NCBI GenBank assembly: GCA_023402395.1
Contig: JAEYGI010000015.1
Span: 11,008 to 75,007, forward strand
Reading direction: 5' to 3'
Source of the DNA: Bacillota bacterium
Lineage (GTDB): Bacteria; Bacillota; UBA4882; UBA8346
Length of the DNA: 64,000 nt
Under the pieces are notes generated by a model, which saw nothing but the letters and a program-made list of their open reading frames with translations, made no database searches and was not told the DNA's origin. How positions within the stretch are numbered: the first letter of the stretch is position 1; each line of letters starts with the position of its first letter. Positions 43,030 through 51,624 of the stretch are shown here, piece by piece. The translations under genes were made by a program, and so were the position numbers.

Positions 43030-43796
43030 ACAACTATCAAGAAATGTTCAGCCTAAAGGGAGAACGGGCCTTGATCACCGGAGGAACCACCGGCCTCGGC
43101 CACGCCATGGCACGCTGTTTCGTCAGCGCCGGTGCGGAAGTGATTTTGGTGGGACTGGAGGATGAAGCGACCGGCCGCCGGGTCTGCGAAGAGCTGGGAC
43201 CGCAAGCCCATTACCGCCGGTTTGACATTGCCGCCACCGAGCGGACCGGGGAGTTTGTCCGGGAAGTGATCGAAACCCTGGGCGCGATCACTATTTTAGT
43301 GAACAATGCCGGGGTTCATTGCAAAAAGCCAATCGAGGAGACGACCGACGCCGATTTCCGGAAAGTCATCGACGTGCACGTGATGGGCGCGTTCGCCCTG
43401 TCGCGGGCATTGGTGCCGCATATGAAGGCGCAGGGGAAAGGCAACATCATCTTTCAGGCCTCGATGACCGCGTTTATCGGGCAGCCCTATGTGATCGCTT
43501 ATTCCTGCGCCAAGTCGGGGTATTTGGGCATGGTCCGGACCCTGGCCACCGAAGTCTCAAGTTACGGCATCCGGGTCAACGGCATCGCGCCGGGCTGGAT
43601 CGAAACGCCCATGCTGCATCAGGCGTTGGACGGAGACCCGGAGCGGAAAAACAAGATTCTGGGACGGACGCCGATGGCCCGATTCGGGCGGGCCGAGGAT
43701 ATCGGCTGGGCCGGGGTTTATCTGGCCTCTCCCGCCGCCGCGTTCGTCAACGGCGTCATCCTGCCGGTGGACGGCGGAGCCTTGATCGGGTTTTAG
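43026..43796 (+). CDS. SDR-family oxidoreductase of the hexuronate operon
   Basis: 256 aa, classical short-chain dehydrogenase: cofactor loop TGGTTGLGHA, NNAG, and catalytic S...YxxxK seen as ASMTAFIGQPYVIAYSCAKSG, C-terminal NGVILPVDGGALIGF. Starts at ATG 43026 (GAAGAGG 8 nt upstream) in the uxaA stop. No UxaB/UxuB of the usual long-chain mannitol dehydrogenase family is in the operon, so this SDR may reduce tagaturonate or fructuronate instead; gluconate 5-dehydrogenase-like activity is the alternative. Confidence 0.88.
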   Translation: MNNYQEMFSLKGERALITGGTTGLGHAMARCFVSAGAEVILVGLEDEATGRRVCEELGPQAHYRRFDIAATERTGEFVREVIETLGAITILVNNAGVHCKKPIEETTDADFRKVIDVHVMGAFALSRALVPHMKAQGKGNIIFQASMTAFIGQPYVIAYSCAKSGYLGMVRTLATEVSSYGIRVNGIAPGWIETPMLHQALDGDPERKNKILGRTPMARFGRAEDIGWAGVYLASPAAAFVNGVILPVDGGALIGF

Positions 43797-43850
43797 GGAT
43801 TGGGCGGCAAGGCCTAAATGTCGTCAAACACTATCGCGGCAAAACTTCCT

Positions 43851-44052
43851 GACCTAACCCTCGCCCTTTGCGGCTGATATCCATCCATGGATGCCGCAAC
43901 CTTAAGCCGTCCTGGCTCTGGCTTCCCCAGAGCCGATGATTCAAGGTGTTAACTCAAGGGGAAGGGTAACCTTGGCCGCTGTCCTCCAAATGCTTTTAGA
44001 CCCCGGAGGCATCGGTTACTCTTCCCTGTCAGGGAAGAGCGAGAGTTAGGTC
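43851..44052. mobile_element. 202-bp palindromic MITE-like element
   Basis: Terminal inverted repeats GACCTAACCCTCGCCCTT (43851-43868) and its complement (44035-44052), 16 of 18 matching. Inner hairpins GGCTCTGG/CCAGAGCC (about 43914-43934), GCGGC...ATCCATGGAT...GCCGC and CTTCCCTG-TCAGGGAAG. Non-coding; lies in the 364-bp gap between two sugar operons. Confidence 0.65.
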
Positions 44053-44160
44053 CGGGACCCAAATCGGCTTATTAATTCCAACCTAAGCGGGAAACCTGCG
44101 AAGAGCGTATTTAAATTGCGGTGACAATCCACCGTAAAGAATAAAAAGGAGGAATGAAAG

Positions 44161-45447
44161 ATGCAAAGAAATCCAAAGCGGATCATTGCCGCGACCCTAA
44201 TCGTGGCGATCCTCTGCGCGGCATTGGGAACGTTGGGCCTGGCGGCGGCGCCCAAGGAGCTCCGGATCAGCGCCCAGGCGTGGTTGTTCGGTAAATACCG
44301 GCTTACCGAAGCCGCCGAACAATTTTCCAAGGCCCACCCCGGCGTTAAGGTTATTTTCGATAAAGTTGACAATTCCGACGCCACGACTTACGTCCTGCAA
44401 TGGTCCCAGGGCAAAACCAACTGCGATCTGGTGCTGGGGCCCCTCTCGTCGCAAGCGGTGATCTTTGCCGCCAGGGATTACATCATCAATTTCGATAAAG
44501 GCTTTTTCGACAGCAAATTGAAGAAAAGCGACTTTTTCCCGGTCTTTCTGGAAATGGGGAATTTTGAGGGCACCCAGTATATGCTCCCGCTGCTCGGCGA
44601 AGTGATGTCGATCGTGGTCAATAAAAAGCTAATGAAAAACGCCGGGCTGGTCGACGAGGCGGGGAATGTAAAAATACCGGCCACCTGGGATGAGCTGTAC
44701 GAGTTTGCCAAGAAAACGACGGTGATCGAGAACGGGAAAGTGATCCAAACCGGTTTGTCGATCGACTGGGGCGCCAATTTCATGGCCCATTCCTACCTGG
44801 CGTCCCTGCAAGGAGTGCGGGGCAGCTTGTATGAGTCCGACAAGCGGACCATCGATTTCACCAGCAAAGAAGCGAAAGAGCTTTTAACCGTTTGGAAACG
44901 GCTGGTCAAGGACGGGTACAGCCCCACCGACACTTTTGCCGACATGGACGCGGGCCGCAGCAATTTCAAAGCGGGCAAGGTGGCGATGCACATCAGCGCG
45001 GCCTCCCGTTGGGTTGAGGCCGGCGATCTGCTGGGCGCGGCCAATGTCTCGGTCATTCCGCTCCCCGGCACCGACCGGCGCGGTTCGGTGGTCTACATGC
45101 ACGGAATCGTGATCCCCAAGGTTTCGCGCCAGCAAACCCTGGCCAAGCAGTTTATCAAGGAACAGCTTTTAGATCGTGATTTTCAGATGTATTCAGTCAA
45201 CAAATACGGCAAGATGTCGCCGATGGCGGCCCATTACTCCAGCGCCATCGCTCCGGAATGGAAGATGGTATTGGAGACGGTCAAACGGGGCGTCGCCGAG
45301 CCGCTGTACAAAGACTGGACCAAGTTTGACAAGACCCTGCAGGTGGAGATCCAAAAGTGCCTGACCGATAAACAATCGGTCGAGGACACCTTAAACAACC
45401 TGAAGAAGACGCTCGGCAGCCTCGATCTGAGCACCGGACTGAAGTAA
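44161..45447 (+). CDS. CUT1 sugar ABC transporter solute-binding protein
   Basis: 428 aa. Signal peptide MQRNPKRIIAATLIVAILCAALGTLGLAAA, without a lipobox Cys, then a family-1 binding-protein body (AAEQFSKAHPGVKVIFDKVD ... PATWDELYEFAKKTTVIENGKVIQTGLSIDWG). AAAGGAGG ribosome site; a short CGGTG-ACAATC-CACCG hairpin precedes it. Followed by two matching permeases. Ligand likely an oligosaccharide or uronide. Confidence 0.92.
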   Translation: MQRNPKRIIAATLIVAILCAALGTLGLAAAPKELRISAQAWLFGKYRLTEAAEQFSKAHPGVKVIFDKVDNSDATTYVLQWSQGKTNCDLVLGPLSSQAVIFAARDYIINFDKGFFDSKLKKSDFFPVFLEMGNFEGTQYMLPLLGEVMSIVVNKKLMKNAGLVDEAGNVKIPATWDELYEFAKKTTVIENGKVIQTGLSIDWGANFMAHSYLASLQGVRGSLYESDKRTIDFTSKEAKELLTVWKRLVKDGYSPTDTFADMDAGRSNFKAGKVAMHISAASRWVEAGDLLGAANVSVIPLPGTDRRGSVVYMHGIVIPKVSRQQTLAKQFIKEQLLDRDFQMYSVNKYGKMSPMAAHYSSAIAPEWKMVLETVKRGVAEPLYKDWTKFDKTLQVEIQKCLTDKQSVEDTLNNLKKTLGSLDLSTGLK

Positions 45448-45520
45448 AGCCATAAATTAAAGCGGGAATCGCGGGCCGTTTCCGGCCTGCGGTTCCCGCA
45501 AAAAGCCTTGGGGTGATGAT

Positions 45521-46438
45521 ATGAATGGAACGTCAGCGGCGGGCCGCGCCAATTCCGGAGTCCGGCAGTGGTTGAAACGCCAAATTCCCGGTTACTTTTT
45601 CCTGATGCCCGGGTTCCTGTTTATTTTCGTTTTTATGATCTATCCGTTGTTTTCCTCGCTTTATTTGAGCTTTTGCTCGTATAATTTCGCCTTTGACACC
45701 CGGCCGGTTTTCACCGGGTTTCAAAATTACGCCAAAATGCTGAGCGACGGTTATTTCCTGGCCGCTTTCGCCAACACCATGTTTTTCAGCGTCATTTTCT
45801 TCACGGCGGTGATGATCCTGTCGCTGGCGATCGCGATCATCCTGGACAAGCGGGTGCCGTGGTCCGGGTTCTTCCGGACCTCCATTTTTCTGCCGGTGGT
45901 GATCCCGCTGTCCCTGACCGGTATCGTCTTCCAATGGATCCTGCATCAGAATTATGGGCTGTTAAATTTCTTCCTCAGCGACGTGCTCGGCTTAGGGTTT
46001 CTGACCAAAAACTGGCTGGGTGATGAACGCTGGGCCATGCTCAGCCTGGTCGGAGTCAGCCTGTGGAAGTACATGGGAATGCTGGTGGTACTTTTTTTGG
46101 CGGGGCTGCAAAGCATTCCCCGGGAATTGTACGAAGCGGCCACTGTGGACGGCGCCTCGGAGCTTCAGAAAACATTCCGGATCACCCTGCCCAACCTGCG
46201 GGAAAGCTTTGTGATCTGCGGGATCTGGGCGATCATCCAGTCGATCAAAGTCTTCGAGCAACCGTTTATCATGACCCAGGGCGGCCCGGGAACGTCGACG
46301 CTAGTTCTTTACCAGTACACTTGGGAAAATGCGTTCAAGTTTTATGAGATGGGCTATGCTTCGGCCATCGCCTATGTGATGGGAGCCATTATTCTGATTC
46401 TGTCATTGCTAAATATGAAACTAAGCCGCGCCGAATAA
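45521..46438 (+). CDS. CUT1 sugar ABC transporter permease (MalF type)
   Basis: 305 aa, six membrane helices. The EAA loop ELYEAATVDGASELQKTFRITLPNLRE and TQGGPGTSTLVLYQYTWENAF are typical. Second gene of the importer; no ATPase gene is in the operon, so a shared MsmX-type ATPase is presumed. Confidence 0.94.
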   Translation: MNGTSAAGRANSGVRQWLKRQIPGYFFLMPGFLFIFVFMIYPLFSSLYLSFCSYNFAFDTRPVFTGFQNYAKMLSDGYFLAAFANTMFFSVIFFTAVMILSLAIAIILDKRVPWSGFFRTSIFLPVVIPLSLTGIVFQWILHQNYGLLNFFLSDVLGLGFLTKNWLGDERWAMLSLVGVSLWKYMGMLVVLFLAGLQSIPRELYEAATVDGASELQKTFRITLPNLRESFVICGIWAIIQSIKVFEQPFIMTQGGPGTSTLVLYQYTWENAFKFYEMGYASAIAYVMGAIILILSLLNMKLSRAE

Positions 46439-46450
46439 GGAGGCTATGCC

Positions 46451-47293
46451 ATGAAAGCGCCGTTCTCCCTCGCCCGAGGGGTAATTTTCATTCTGCTCCT
46501 GACCCTGTCATTCCTGTTTTTGGTGCCGTTTTTGTGGACGCTGCTCACGTCGCTCAAAACCAATCCGGAGATTTATTCGGGCCGGATTATTATTCTGCCG
46601 ACCGTAGTCACCCTGGAGCATTACGTGAAAGTTTTGACCCAGATGAAAGAGTTCGTCAATTTTTTCTGGAACACGGTGTCGATCACTTTTTGGAGCGTCG
46701 CCGGAACGGTACTGTTGAGCGCGATGATGGGGTACGCCTTCGGCAAGCTGGAGTTTTTCGGGAAAAAAGTATATCTGATGTTTGTGATGATCATTCTGAC
46801 CTTGCCTTATGCGATTTATCTGATCCCGATCTATATCATGGAAAGCCGGGCCGGGCTGGTTGACTCGCATCTGGGGTTGATTCTGCCGTACATCGCGATC
46901 AATCTGCCAATGTCAATCTTTGTGATGCGGGGAATATTTATCAATATCCCCAATGAAATCGCCGAGTCCGCCTGGATCGACGGCTGTAACTTCTACCAGG
47001 TCTGGTCGAAGATCATGTTGCCGCTGTCCCGGCCGGGCCTGGCGGTGGTGCTGATCTTCGCCTTCATCAATGTCTGGGGCGAATTTATGTTTGCCCGGAC
47101 CCTCACCAGTTCGCCGGCAGCACAGACCTTGGCGGTGGGGATCACCTTTTTGCGGGACGAGGCCGCCTCCTGGCAGTACGGGACATTGTGCGCGGTGATT
47201 ACGCTGACGCTGATCCCCTTGTTGATCGTCTTTTTAAGTATGCAAAATTATTTCATTGAAAAAGGACTGATGGAAGGGGCCCTGAAAGGATAA
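46451..47293 (+). CDS. CUT1 sugar ABC transporter permease (MalG type)
   Basis: 280 aa, six membrane helices, EAA loop ESAWIDGCNFYQVWSKIMLPLSRPGLA, C-terminal NYFIEKGLMEGALKG. Pairs with the permease ending 12 bp upstream; AAGGAGG ribosome site within that gap. Confidence 0.94.
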   Translation: MKAPFSLARGVIFILLLTLSFLFLVPFLWTLLTSLKTNPEIYSGRIIILPTVVTLEHYVKVLTQMKEFVNFFWNTVSITFWSVAGTVLLSAMMGYAFGKLEFFGKKVYLMFVMIILTLPYAIYLIPIYIMESRAGLVDSHLGLILPYIAINLPMSIFVMRGIFINIPNEIAESAWIDGCNFYQVWSKIMLPLSRPGLAVVLIFAFINVWGEFMFARTLTSSPAAQTLAVGITFLRDEAASWQYGTLCAVITLTLIPLLIVFLSMQNYFIEKGLMEGALKG

Positions 47294-47353
47294 GAGGCCG
47301 GCGCCCCGGCGGATGCGGGGCTGTTTCATCGGGACGCGAGGGGAGAGATGGTT

Positions 47354-48469
47354 GTGAAAATCGTCAAAGTTGAAACCTGGTGGGTCAAACGGGATCAGTG
47401 CCTGTTCGATCAGAAACGGCAAGGCAAGAGCAATATGCCGTGGGATGTGGTGGTCATCAAAATTACCACCGACAGCGGGATTGAAGGGTTGGCCACCGCC
47501 CTGGCGGCCCGCTCGGGAACGGTCACGGAAGCCCTATTGCAGGAGAATGTGGCGCCGATCCTGATCGGCCGGGACCCTTACGATAGGGAGGCGATCTGGC
47601 AGGAACTCTGGAATATCGACCGGCATCTGGCCTTTTTCCCGGTCTACCTGACCGGCCCGGTGGATGTGGCCTTATGGGATATCGCGGCCAAGGCGGCCGG
47701 GTTGCCGCTGTACCGGTATCTGGGAGCGTATCGGAGACAGGTTCCGGTATACGCCAGCGGCTTGTTTCACGCCACGGTCGACGAGTACGTCCGGGAAGCG
47801 TTATATTATCAATCCCAGGGGATCAAAGCATATAAGGCCCATCCGCCCGGACCGGTCCAAACCGATCTCCGGGTGCATCAGGCATTGCGCGAGGCCGTGG
47901 GCGACGACTGCCTGCTTTTCAGCGATCCGGTGGCCGAGTACAGCCTGGATGAGGCGATCAGGGTCGGACGGCAGTTGGAGAAGTTGAACTATGTCTGGCT
48001 GGAGGAGCCGTTCCGCGACTTCGAGCTGTACAAATACCAGGAACTCTGCCGGAGCCTGGACATTCCGGTGGCGGCCACCGAAACCACGCGCGGCTGCCAT
48101 TGGGGCGTGGCGCAGTCCATCGCCGGCCACGCCGCCGACATCGTCCGGGCCGACGTTTCCTGGAAGAACGGCGTTACCGGAACCCTGAAGATCGCTCATT
48201 TGGCCGAGGCCTTCGGATTGCGCTGCGAGATTCATACCACCACCATGAATTATATGGATATCGTCAATCTGCACGTGACCTGCGCCATTCGGAACTGCGA
48301 TTATTTTGAGTACTTCGTTCCCGAAGACCATTTCCAGTTTCCGATGAAAGGGAAGCTGCCCATTGACGGCCAAGGGATAATCACCGTTCCCGAGGGACCC
48401 GGAATCGGTGTGGAGCTCGATTGGGATTTGATTGAGCGGCAATGCGCCTCTTACCGGGTCCTGGAATGA
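47354..48469 (+). CDS. Enolase-superfamily acid-sugar dehydratase (mandelate racemase subgroup)
   Basis: About 371 aa. The N-terminal capping domain is followed by the barrel with KAYKAHPPG, metal ligands in LLFSDP, WLEEPF and AATETTRG, an Asp in RADVSWKNG and the His of the His-Asp dyad in CEIHTTTMN. Subgroup members dehydrate or epimerise sugar acids such as galactarate, rhamnonate or fuconate; substrate not assignable. GTG 47354 is preferred, since GGGGAG sits 8 nt upstream; ATG 47348 is very close to it. Works with the importer upstream and the SDR downstream. Confidence 0.85.
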   Translation: MKIVKVETWWVKRDQCLFDQKRQGKSNMPWDVVVIKITTDSGIEGLATALAARSGTVTEALLQENVAPILIGRDPYDREAIWQELWNIDRHLAFFPVYLTGPVDVALWDIAAKAAGLPLYRYLGAYRRQVPVYASGLFHATVDEYVREALYYQSQGIKAYKAHPPGPVQTDLRVHQALREAVGDDCLLFSDPVAEYSLDEAIRVGRQLEKLNYVWLEEPFRDFELYKYQELCRSLDIPVAATETTRGCHWGVAQSIAGHAADIVRADVSWKNGVTGTLKIAHLAEAFGLRCEIHTTTMNYMDIVNLHVTCAIRNCDYFEYFVPEDHFQFPMKGKLPIDGQGIITVPEGPGIGVELDWDLIERQCASYRVLE

Positions 48470-48505
48470 TTGAACGCTGATTTTGATTTGAAGGGGAGAA
48501 TTGTC

Positions 48506-49279
48506 TTGGAACCAAGAGTCGCGGCTGCGCTGGAAGAGTTATTTTCATTGGAGGGCCGGGTGGGGATCGTCACCGGAGGATCGAGCGGCCTGGGCCTGGC
48601 CATCGCCAAGACCTTGGCCGCGGCCGGCGCCCGGATCTACGACTTGAGCCGGACCCCGGCGGCGGCAAGCGTCACGGCCGATGAACGGATTGTCAGGGTT
48701 CAGGCCGATGTCACCGACCGGCCGGTAGTCGGGCGGATCGTGGCCAAAATCGCCGCCGAAACGGGCCGGCTTGACTTTCTGATCAACAACGCCGGGATGA
48801 CCCACCGGGCCAGGGCCGAGTCGTTTCCGGCCGAGCTGTGGGAGAAAATTCACGCGGTCAATCTTGACGCGGCTTTTTATCTGTCGCAAATCGCCTATCC
48901 CTATTTGAAACAATCGGAGCATATCGGGCGGATCATCAATATCTCCTCCATGGCCGGGCATCTCGGCTTCGCGGAAGTGACGCCCTATTGCTCGTCGAAG
49001 GCGGCGGTGATCGGCCTGACGCGCGGGCTGGCGGTGGAGTGGGCGAATGACAACATCCGGGTGAACTCGCTGGCCCCGGGCTGGTTTCCCTCGCCCATGG
49101 CGCGGCAGGTCATGGACGATGACCGGCGGGAGAAGATTTTGAACCGGATGCCGCTGCACCGGTTCGGCGAGCCCAGGGATATCGGGGCCATGGCCTTGTT
49201 TTTAGTGAGCGACGCCGCCGGCTACATCACCGGCCAGGATTTCGCGGTGGACGGCGGCGCGCTGGCGTTCGGGTTTTAA
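48506..49279 (+). CDS. SDR-family oxidoreductase
   Basis: 257 aa, classical SDR: VTGGSSGLGLA, NNAGMTHRARAES, catalytic ISSMAGHLGFAEVTPYCSSKAA, and ITGQDFAVDGGALAFGF. Probable start TTG 48506, 7 nt after GGGGAG; the frame is open to 48470. Last gene of the acid-sugar operon; likely oxidises or reduces a sugar acid or keto intermediate. Related to but distinct from the SDR at 43.0 kb. Confidence 0.88.
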   Translation: MEPRVAAALEELFSLEGRVGIVTGGSSGLGLAIAKTLAAAGARIYDLSRTPAAASVTADERIVRVQADVTDRPVVGRIVAKIAAETGRLDFLINNAGMTHRARAESFPAELWEKIHAVNLDAAFYLSQIAYPYLKQSEHIGRIINISSMAGHLGFAEVTPYCSSKAAVIGLTRGLAVEWANDNIRVNSLAPGWFPSPMARQVMDDDRREKILNRMPLHRFGEPRDIGAMALFLVSDAAGYITGQDFAVDGGALAFGF

Positions 49280-49315
49280 ATGGATCGATCGCCCCGCCTA
49301 TTTAAGTGGGAAGAC

Positions 49316-49341
49316 CCCGTGCTGAAAAGCCGGGTTTTTTT
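49316..49341 (+). terminator. Terminator of the acid-sugar operon
   Basis: CCCG-T-GCT-GAAA-AGC-CGGG (7-bp stem with one bulged T and a GAAA tetraloop) followed by seven T residues. Confidence 0.75.
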
Positions 49342-49458
49342 ATACGGCGAAGGGAAGCGGAGGAAATGAACGCGCCGGGAGCGAAGCAGGAAAACGGCAA
49401 GAAAAGCCGAATCCGATCTACACACATATATCAAATCAATGAAATTAATGAGGTTCTC

Positions 49459-49965
49459 ATGGAAAGCAAAGATTATCAAGCGCTGGCCCTGCAATTGGGC
49501 GCGGCCCATGCGGTCCGGTTCGCGATCGGACAGATCGCCTTTGATGAACGGACCCTCCTGAAATGCATGTTCGGCTGCGCCGACTGGGGAAAAGGGCCGA
49601 CCTGCCCTTCCCGGCCCGGCTCCCTGTCGCCCTGGGAGTACCGGCGAATCTTTGAGCGTTATCAATGGGGCCTGATCATTCATTCCCCTTCCAAGCAAAC
49701 CTCGCAACAGGTTTCATTCGCCATCGAACGCGAGGCGTTCATCGACGGCTATTATTTCGCCTTTTCATTGAGCGACTGCGCGCTTTGCGCCGAATGCGCC
49801 GGATTGAAGGAGAAGCCTTGCGCTAATCCGAAGCGAGCCCGGCCCGCCTTTCACAGCGTGGGCATTGATGTTTTCCGGACAGTGCGCGGATTCGGGCTGC
49901 CCATCGACACCCTGAAGGATCGGGACGAACCGCAGAATTGGTATTCGGCGGTGTTCATCGAGTGA
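49459..49965 (+). CDS. DUF2284 putative metal-binding protein
   Basis: 168 aa from ATG 49459 (GAGG 5 nt upstream); the frame is open further, with an alternative ATG at 49366. Cysteine-rich: CMFGCADWGKGPTCPSRPG and CALCAECAGLKEKPC, the DUF2284 pattern thought to bind metal or FeS. Function unknown. Single gene, convergent with the membrane protein downstream. Confidence 0.8.
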   Translation: MESKDYQALALQLGAAHAVRFAIGQIAFDERTLLKCMFGCADWGKGPTCPSRPGSLSPWEYRRIFERYQWGLIIHSPSKQTSQQVSFAIEREAFIDGYYFAFSLSDCALCAECAGLKEKPCANPKRARPAFHSVGIDVFRTVRGFGLPIDTLKDRDEPQNWYSAVFIE

Positions 49966-49992
49966 CGATTCCAATTTGGCATGGTATCGGCC

Positions 49993-50448
49993 TCAAACCG
50001 TCCGGGGCGGGAATTTCCGTCCCAGGTAGCGAAGGGCGATCGATAGACAGATCCCAAAGGCCGAACTGGTGATGAAATCGGAGTTCGCCGTCTGCCAAGG
50101 GGTTTTAGTGAAATAAGGGACATGGTAAATCACGCCCATCGAACACAGGAAAAGCCAGATCGTGACCCCAAAGATCCACCCCTTAAAGAGCGAATTTTTG
50201 GCGGCCGCGTCGGGTATGGCTTTGATAAATAAGGCGCCTAGCAGGCCGCAGAAGATCAATTCGATGAACTGGGCAAAAAGCGTGTCCCACCAAAAGGTGG
50301 GCTTATGGCCGTATAAAATCTGGGCGGCGAAATCGAGATACCGGTAGTTGGTGAAACGGACCACTCCGTAAAGGAAGAAATCCAGCAGATCCTTGACAAC
50401 CCCCCCGGCCACCCCCGCCAGAAACCCCTGGAGCAGTTTGTCGTCCAT
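49993..50448 (-). CDS. Small integral membrane protein, about four helices
   Basis: 151 aa from ATG 50448 (GAGGTGG upstream on the minus strand). Hydrophobic segments near LLQGFLAGVAGGVVKDLLDF, TLFAQFIELIFCGLLGALFI, WIFGVTIWLFLCSMGVIY and SSAFGICLSIALRYLG. Size and topology resemble YqhR-type conserved membrane proteins of Bacillota, but I cannot confirm family membership. Function unknown. Confidence 0.7.
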   Translation of the reverse strand: MDDKLLQGFLAGVAGGVVKDLLDFFLYGVVRFTNYRYLDFAAQILYGHKPTFWWDTLFAQFIELIFCGLLGALFIKAIPDAAAKNSLFKGWIFGVTIWLFLCSMGVIYHVPYFTKTPWQTANSDFITSSAFGICLSIALRYLGRKFPPRTV

Positions 50449-50719
50449 GCCAAAACCACCTCGTTGTGATCGAACGGCGGTAAACTGATCCGGAAAGAGT
50501 TTTGAAAGAGAACGGCGCAACGGCGGTTTTTCAAAATCCCTGGCGCGGTTCACCACTGCTTATAGCATTGCCGGATTTTCTAAGACTCAATACACCGCTG
50601 GCCAAAATTTACCGCCGTGAAAAAGTTTCCCGGCAATCCCCACCCGCCACCCCCAATCTTTTTTCAGGCGGCCTCAGCCGAATAATTACGATAAAACAAG
50701 AATAAAACGGCAAATATCA
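50449..50719. other. Divergent intergenic region
   Basis: Lies between the membrane protein gene (minus) and the DeoR gene (plus). No gene or RNA recognised; the right end carries the deoR promoter. Confidence 0.5.
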
Positions 50720-50748
50720 TTTACAAAACCGCAAAAGCGTGCTAAAGT
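50720..50748 (+). promoter_or_regulatory. Probable sigma-70-type promoter of the DeoR/ABC-2 operon
   Basis: TTTACA (50720-50725), 17-bp spacer, TAAAGT (50743-50748), 57 bp before the regulator start. Confidence 0.5.
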
Positions 50749-50805
50749 AATTGTGTTGCCAAACTATCCCATTGCGCGAAATAACGCTGAAAAAGGGTGA
50801 GCGCC

Positions 50806-51570
50806 ATGTTTTCGGAAGAGCGGCATCAAACAATCCTGCGCAAACTGGCCGAGGAAAAACGGATTCTGGTTAATGAAATCGCCCAATTTCTGAACGTCTC
50901 GGTCGATACCGTCCGCCGCGATTTATCACTACTGGAAACGAAGGGCTTTCTCAAACGGACCCACGGCGGCGCCATTCCCGCCAGCAAGGTGCGGGAAAAA
51001 CGCCATCACCCGCTACGGGAGATCGGGGAGCAGTTCGATTACTATCACGGGATCGCCCGGAAAGCGGCCGAGTACATCGGCGCGGGCGACACCGTGTTTA
51101 TTTATGGCGCCAAGGCCCAATGCCTGATGATCCAATACCTTCCCGCCGATATTCCGTTCACGGTGGTGACCAATTCGCTGGACATCGCTGGCGATCTGCG
51201 GGGATTCTCCAATGTCGAGGTGTTTATGATCGCCGGGAAAATGCACCGGGAGGACGGATTGCTATTCGGCGCCGTTGCGGCGGATTCCGTCAAACCCTTC
51301 TGCTTCGACATCGGTTTCATCAATGCCGGCGGGCTGTCGGCCCGCCGCGGCCTGACCCGGGTCAGCGCCGACGTGGCGCTGCTCGATCGGGCGGTGGCGT
51401 CGGCTTCCCGGAAGCTCATCTGCCTCCTGCCCCATGAGAAACTGGGGTACGACGCCTTTTACACCATGCTGAAAGCGGAGGAAATCGACCTGGTGATCAC
51501 CGATCCGGACGCGGTGGAGGACGAACTGGAGCAGTTGAAGGAATTGGGAGTGGAAGTGGTCATGGCTTGA
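50806..51570 (+). CDS. DeoR/GlpR-family transcriptional regulator
   Basis: 254 aa. N-terminal HTH RHQTILRKLAEEKRILVNEIAQFLNVSVDTVRRDLSLLETKG with the wing KRTHGGA, then a sugar-phosphate-sensing DeoRC domain (VFIYGAKAQCLMIQYLPADIPFTVVTNSLDIA). ATG 50806 is preferred over GTG 50797 because AGGG lies about 8 nt before it. It precedes an ABC-2 exporter, an unusual partner for a DeoR protein. Confidence 0.9.
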   Translation: MFSEERHQTILRKLAEEKRILVNEIAQFLNVSVDTVRRDLSLLETKGFLKRTHGGAIPASKVREKRHHPLREIGEQFDYYHGIARKAAEYIGAGDTVFIYGAKAQCLMIQYLPADIPFTVVTNSLDIAGDLRGFSNVEVFMIAGKMHREDGLLFGAVAADSVKPFCFDIGFINAGGLSARRGLTRVSADVALLDRAVASASRKLICLLPHEKLGYDAFYTMLKAEEIDLVITDPDAVEDELEQLKELGVEVVMA

Positions 51571-51624
51571 GTGGCGGGAAGACTTTGGGAACGTGATTAT
51601 TTTAATATGAGGAGGCACAGACGG

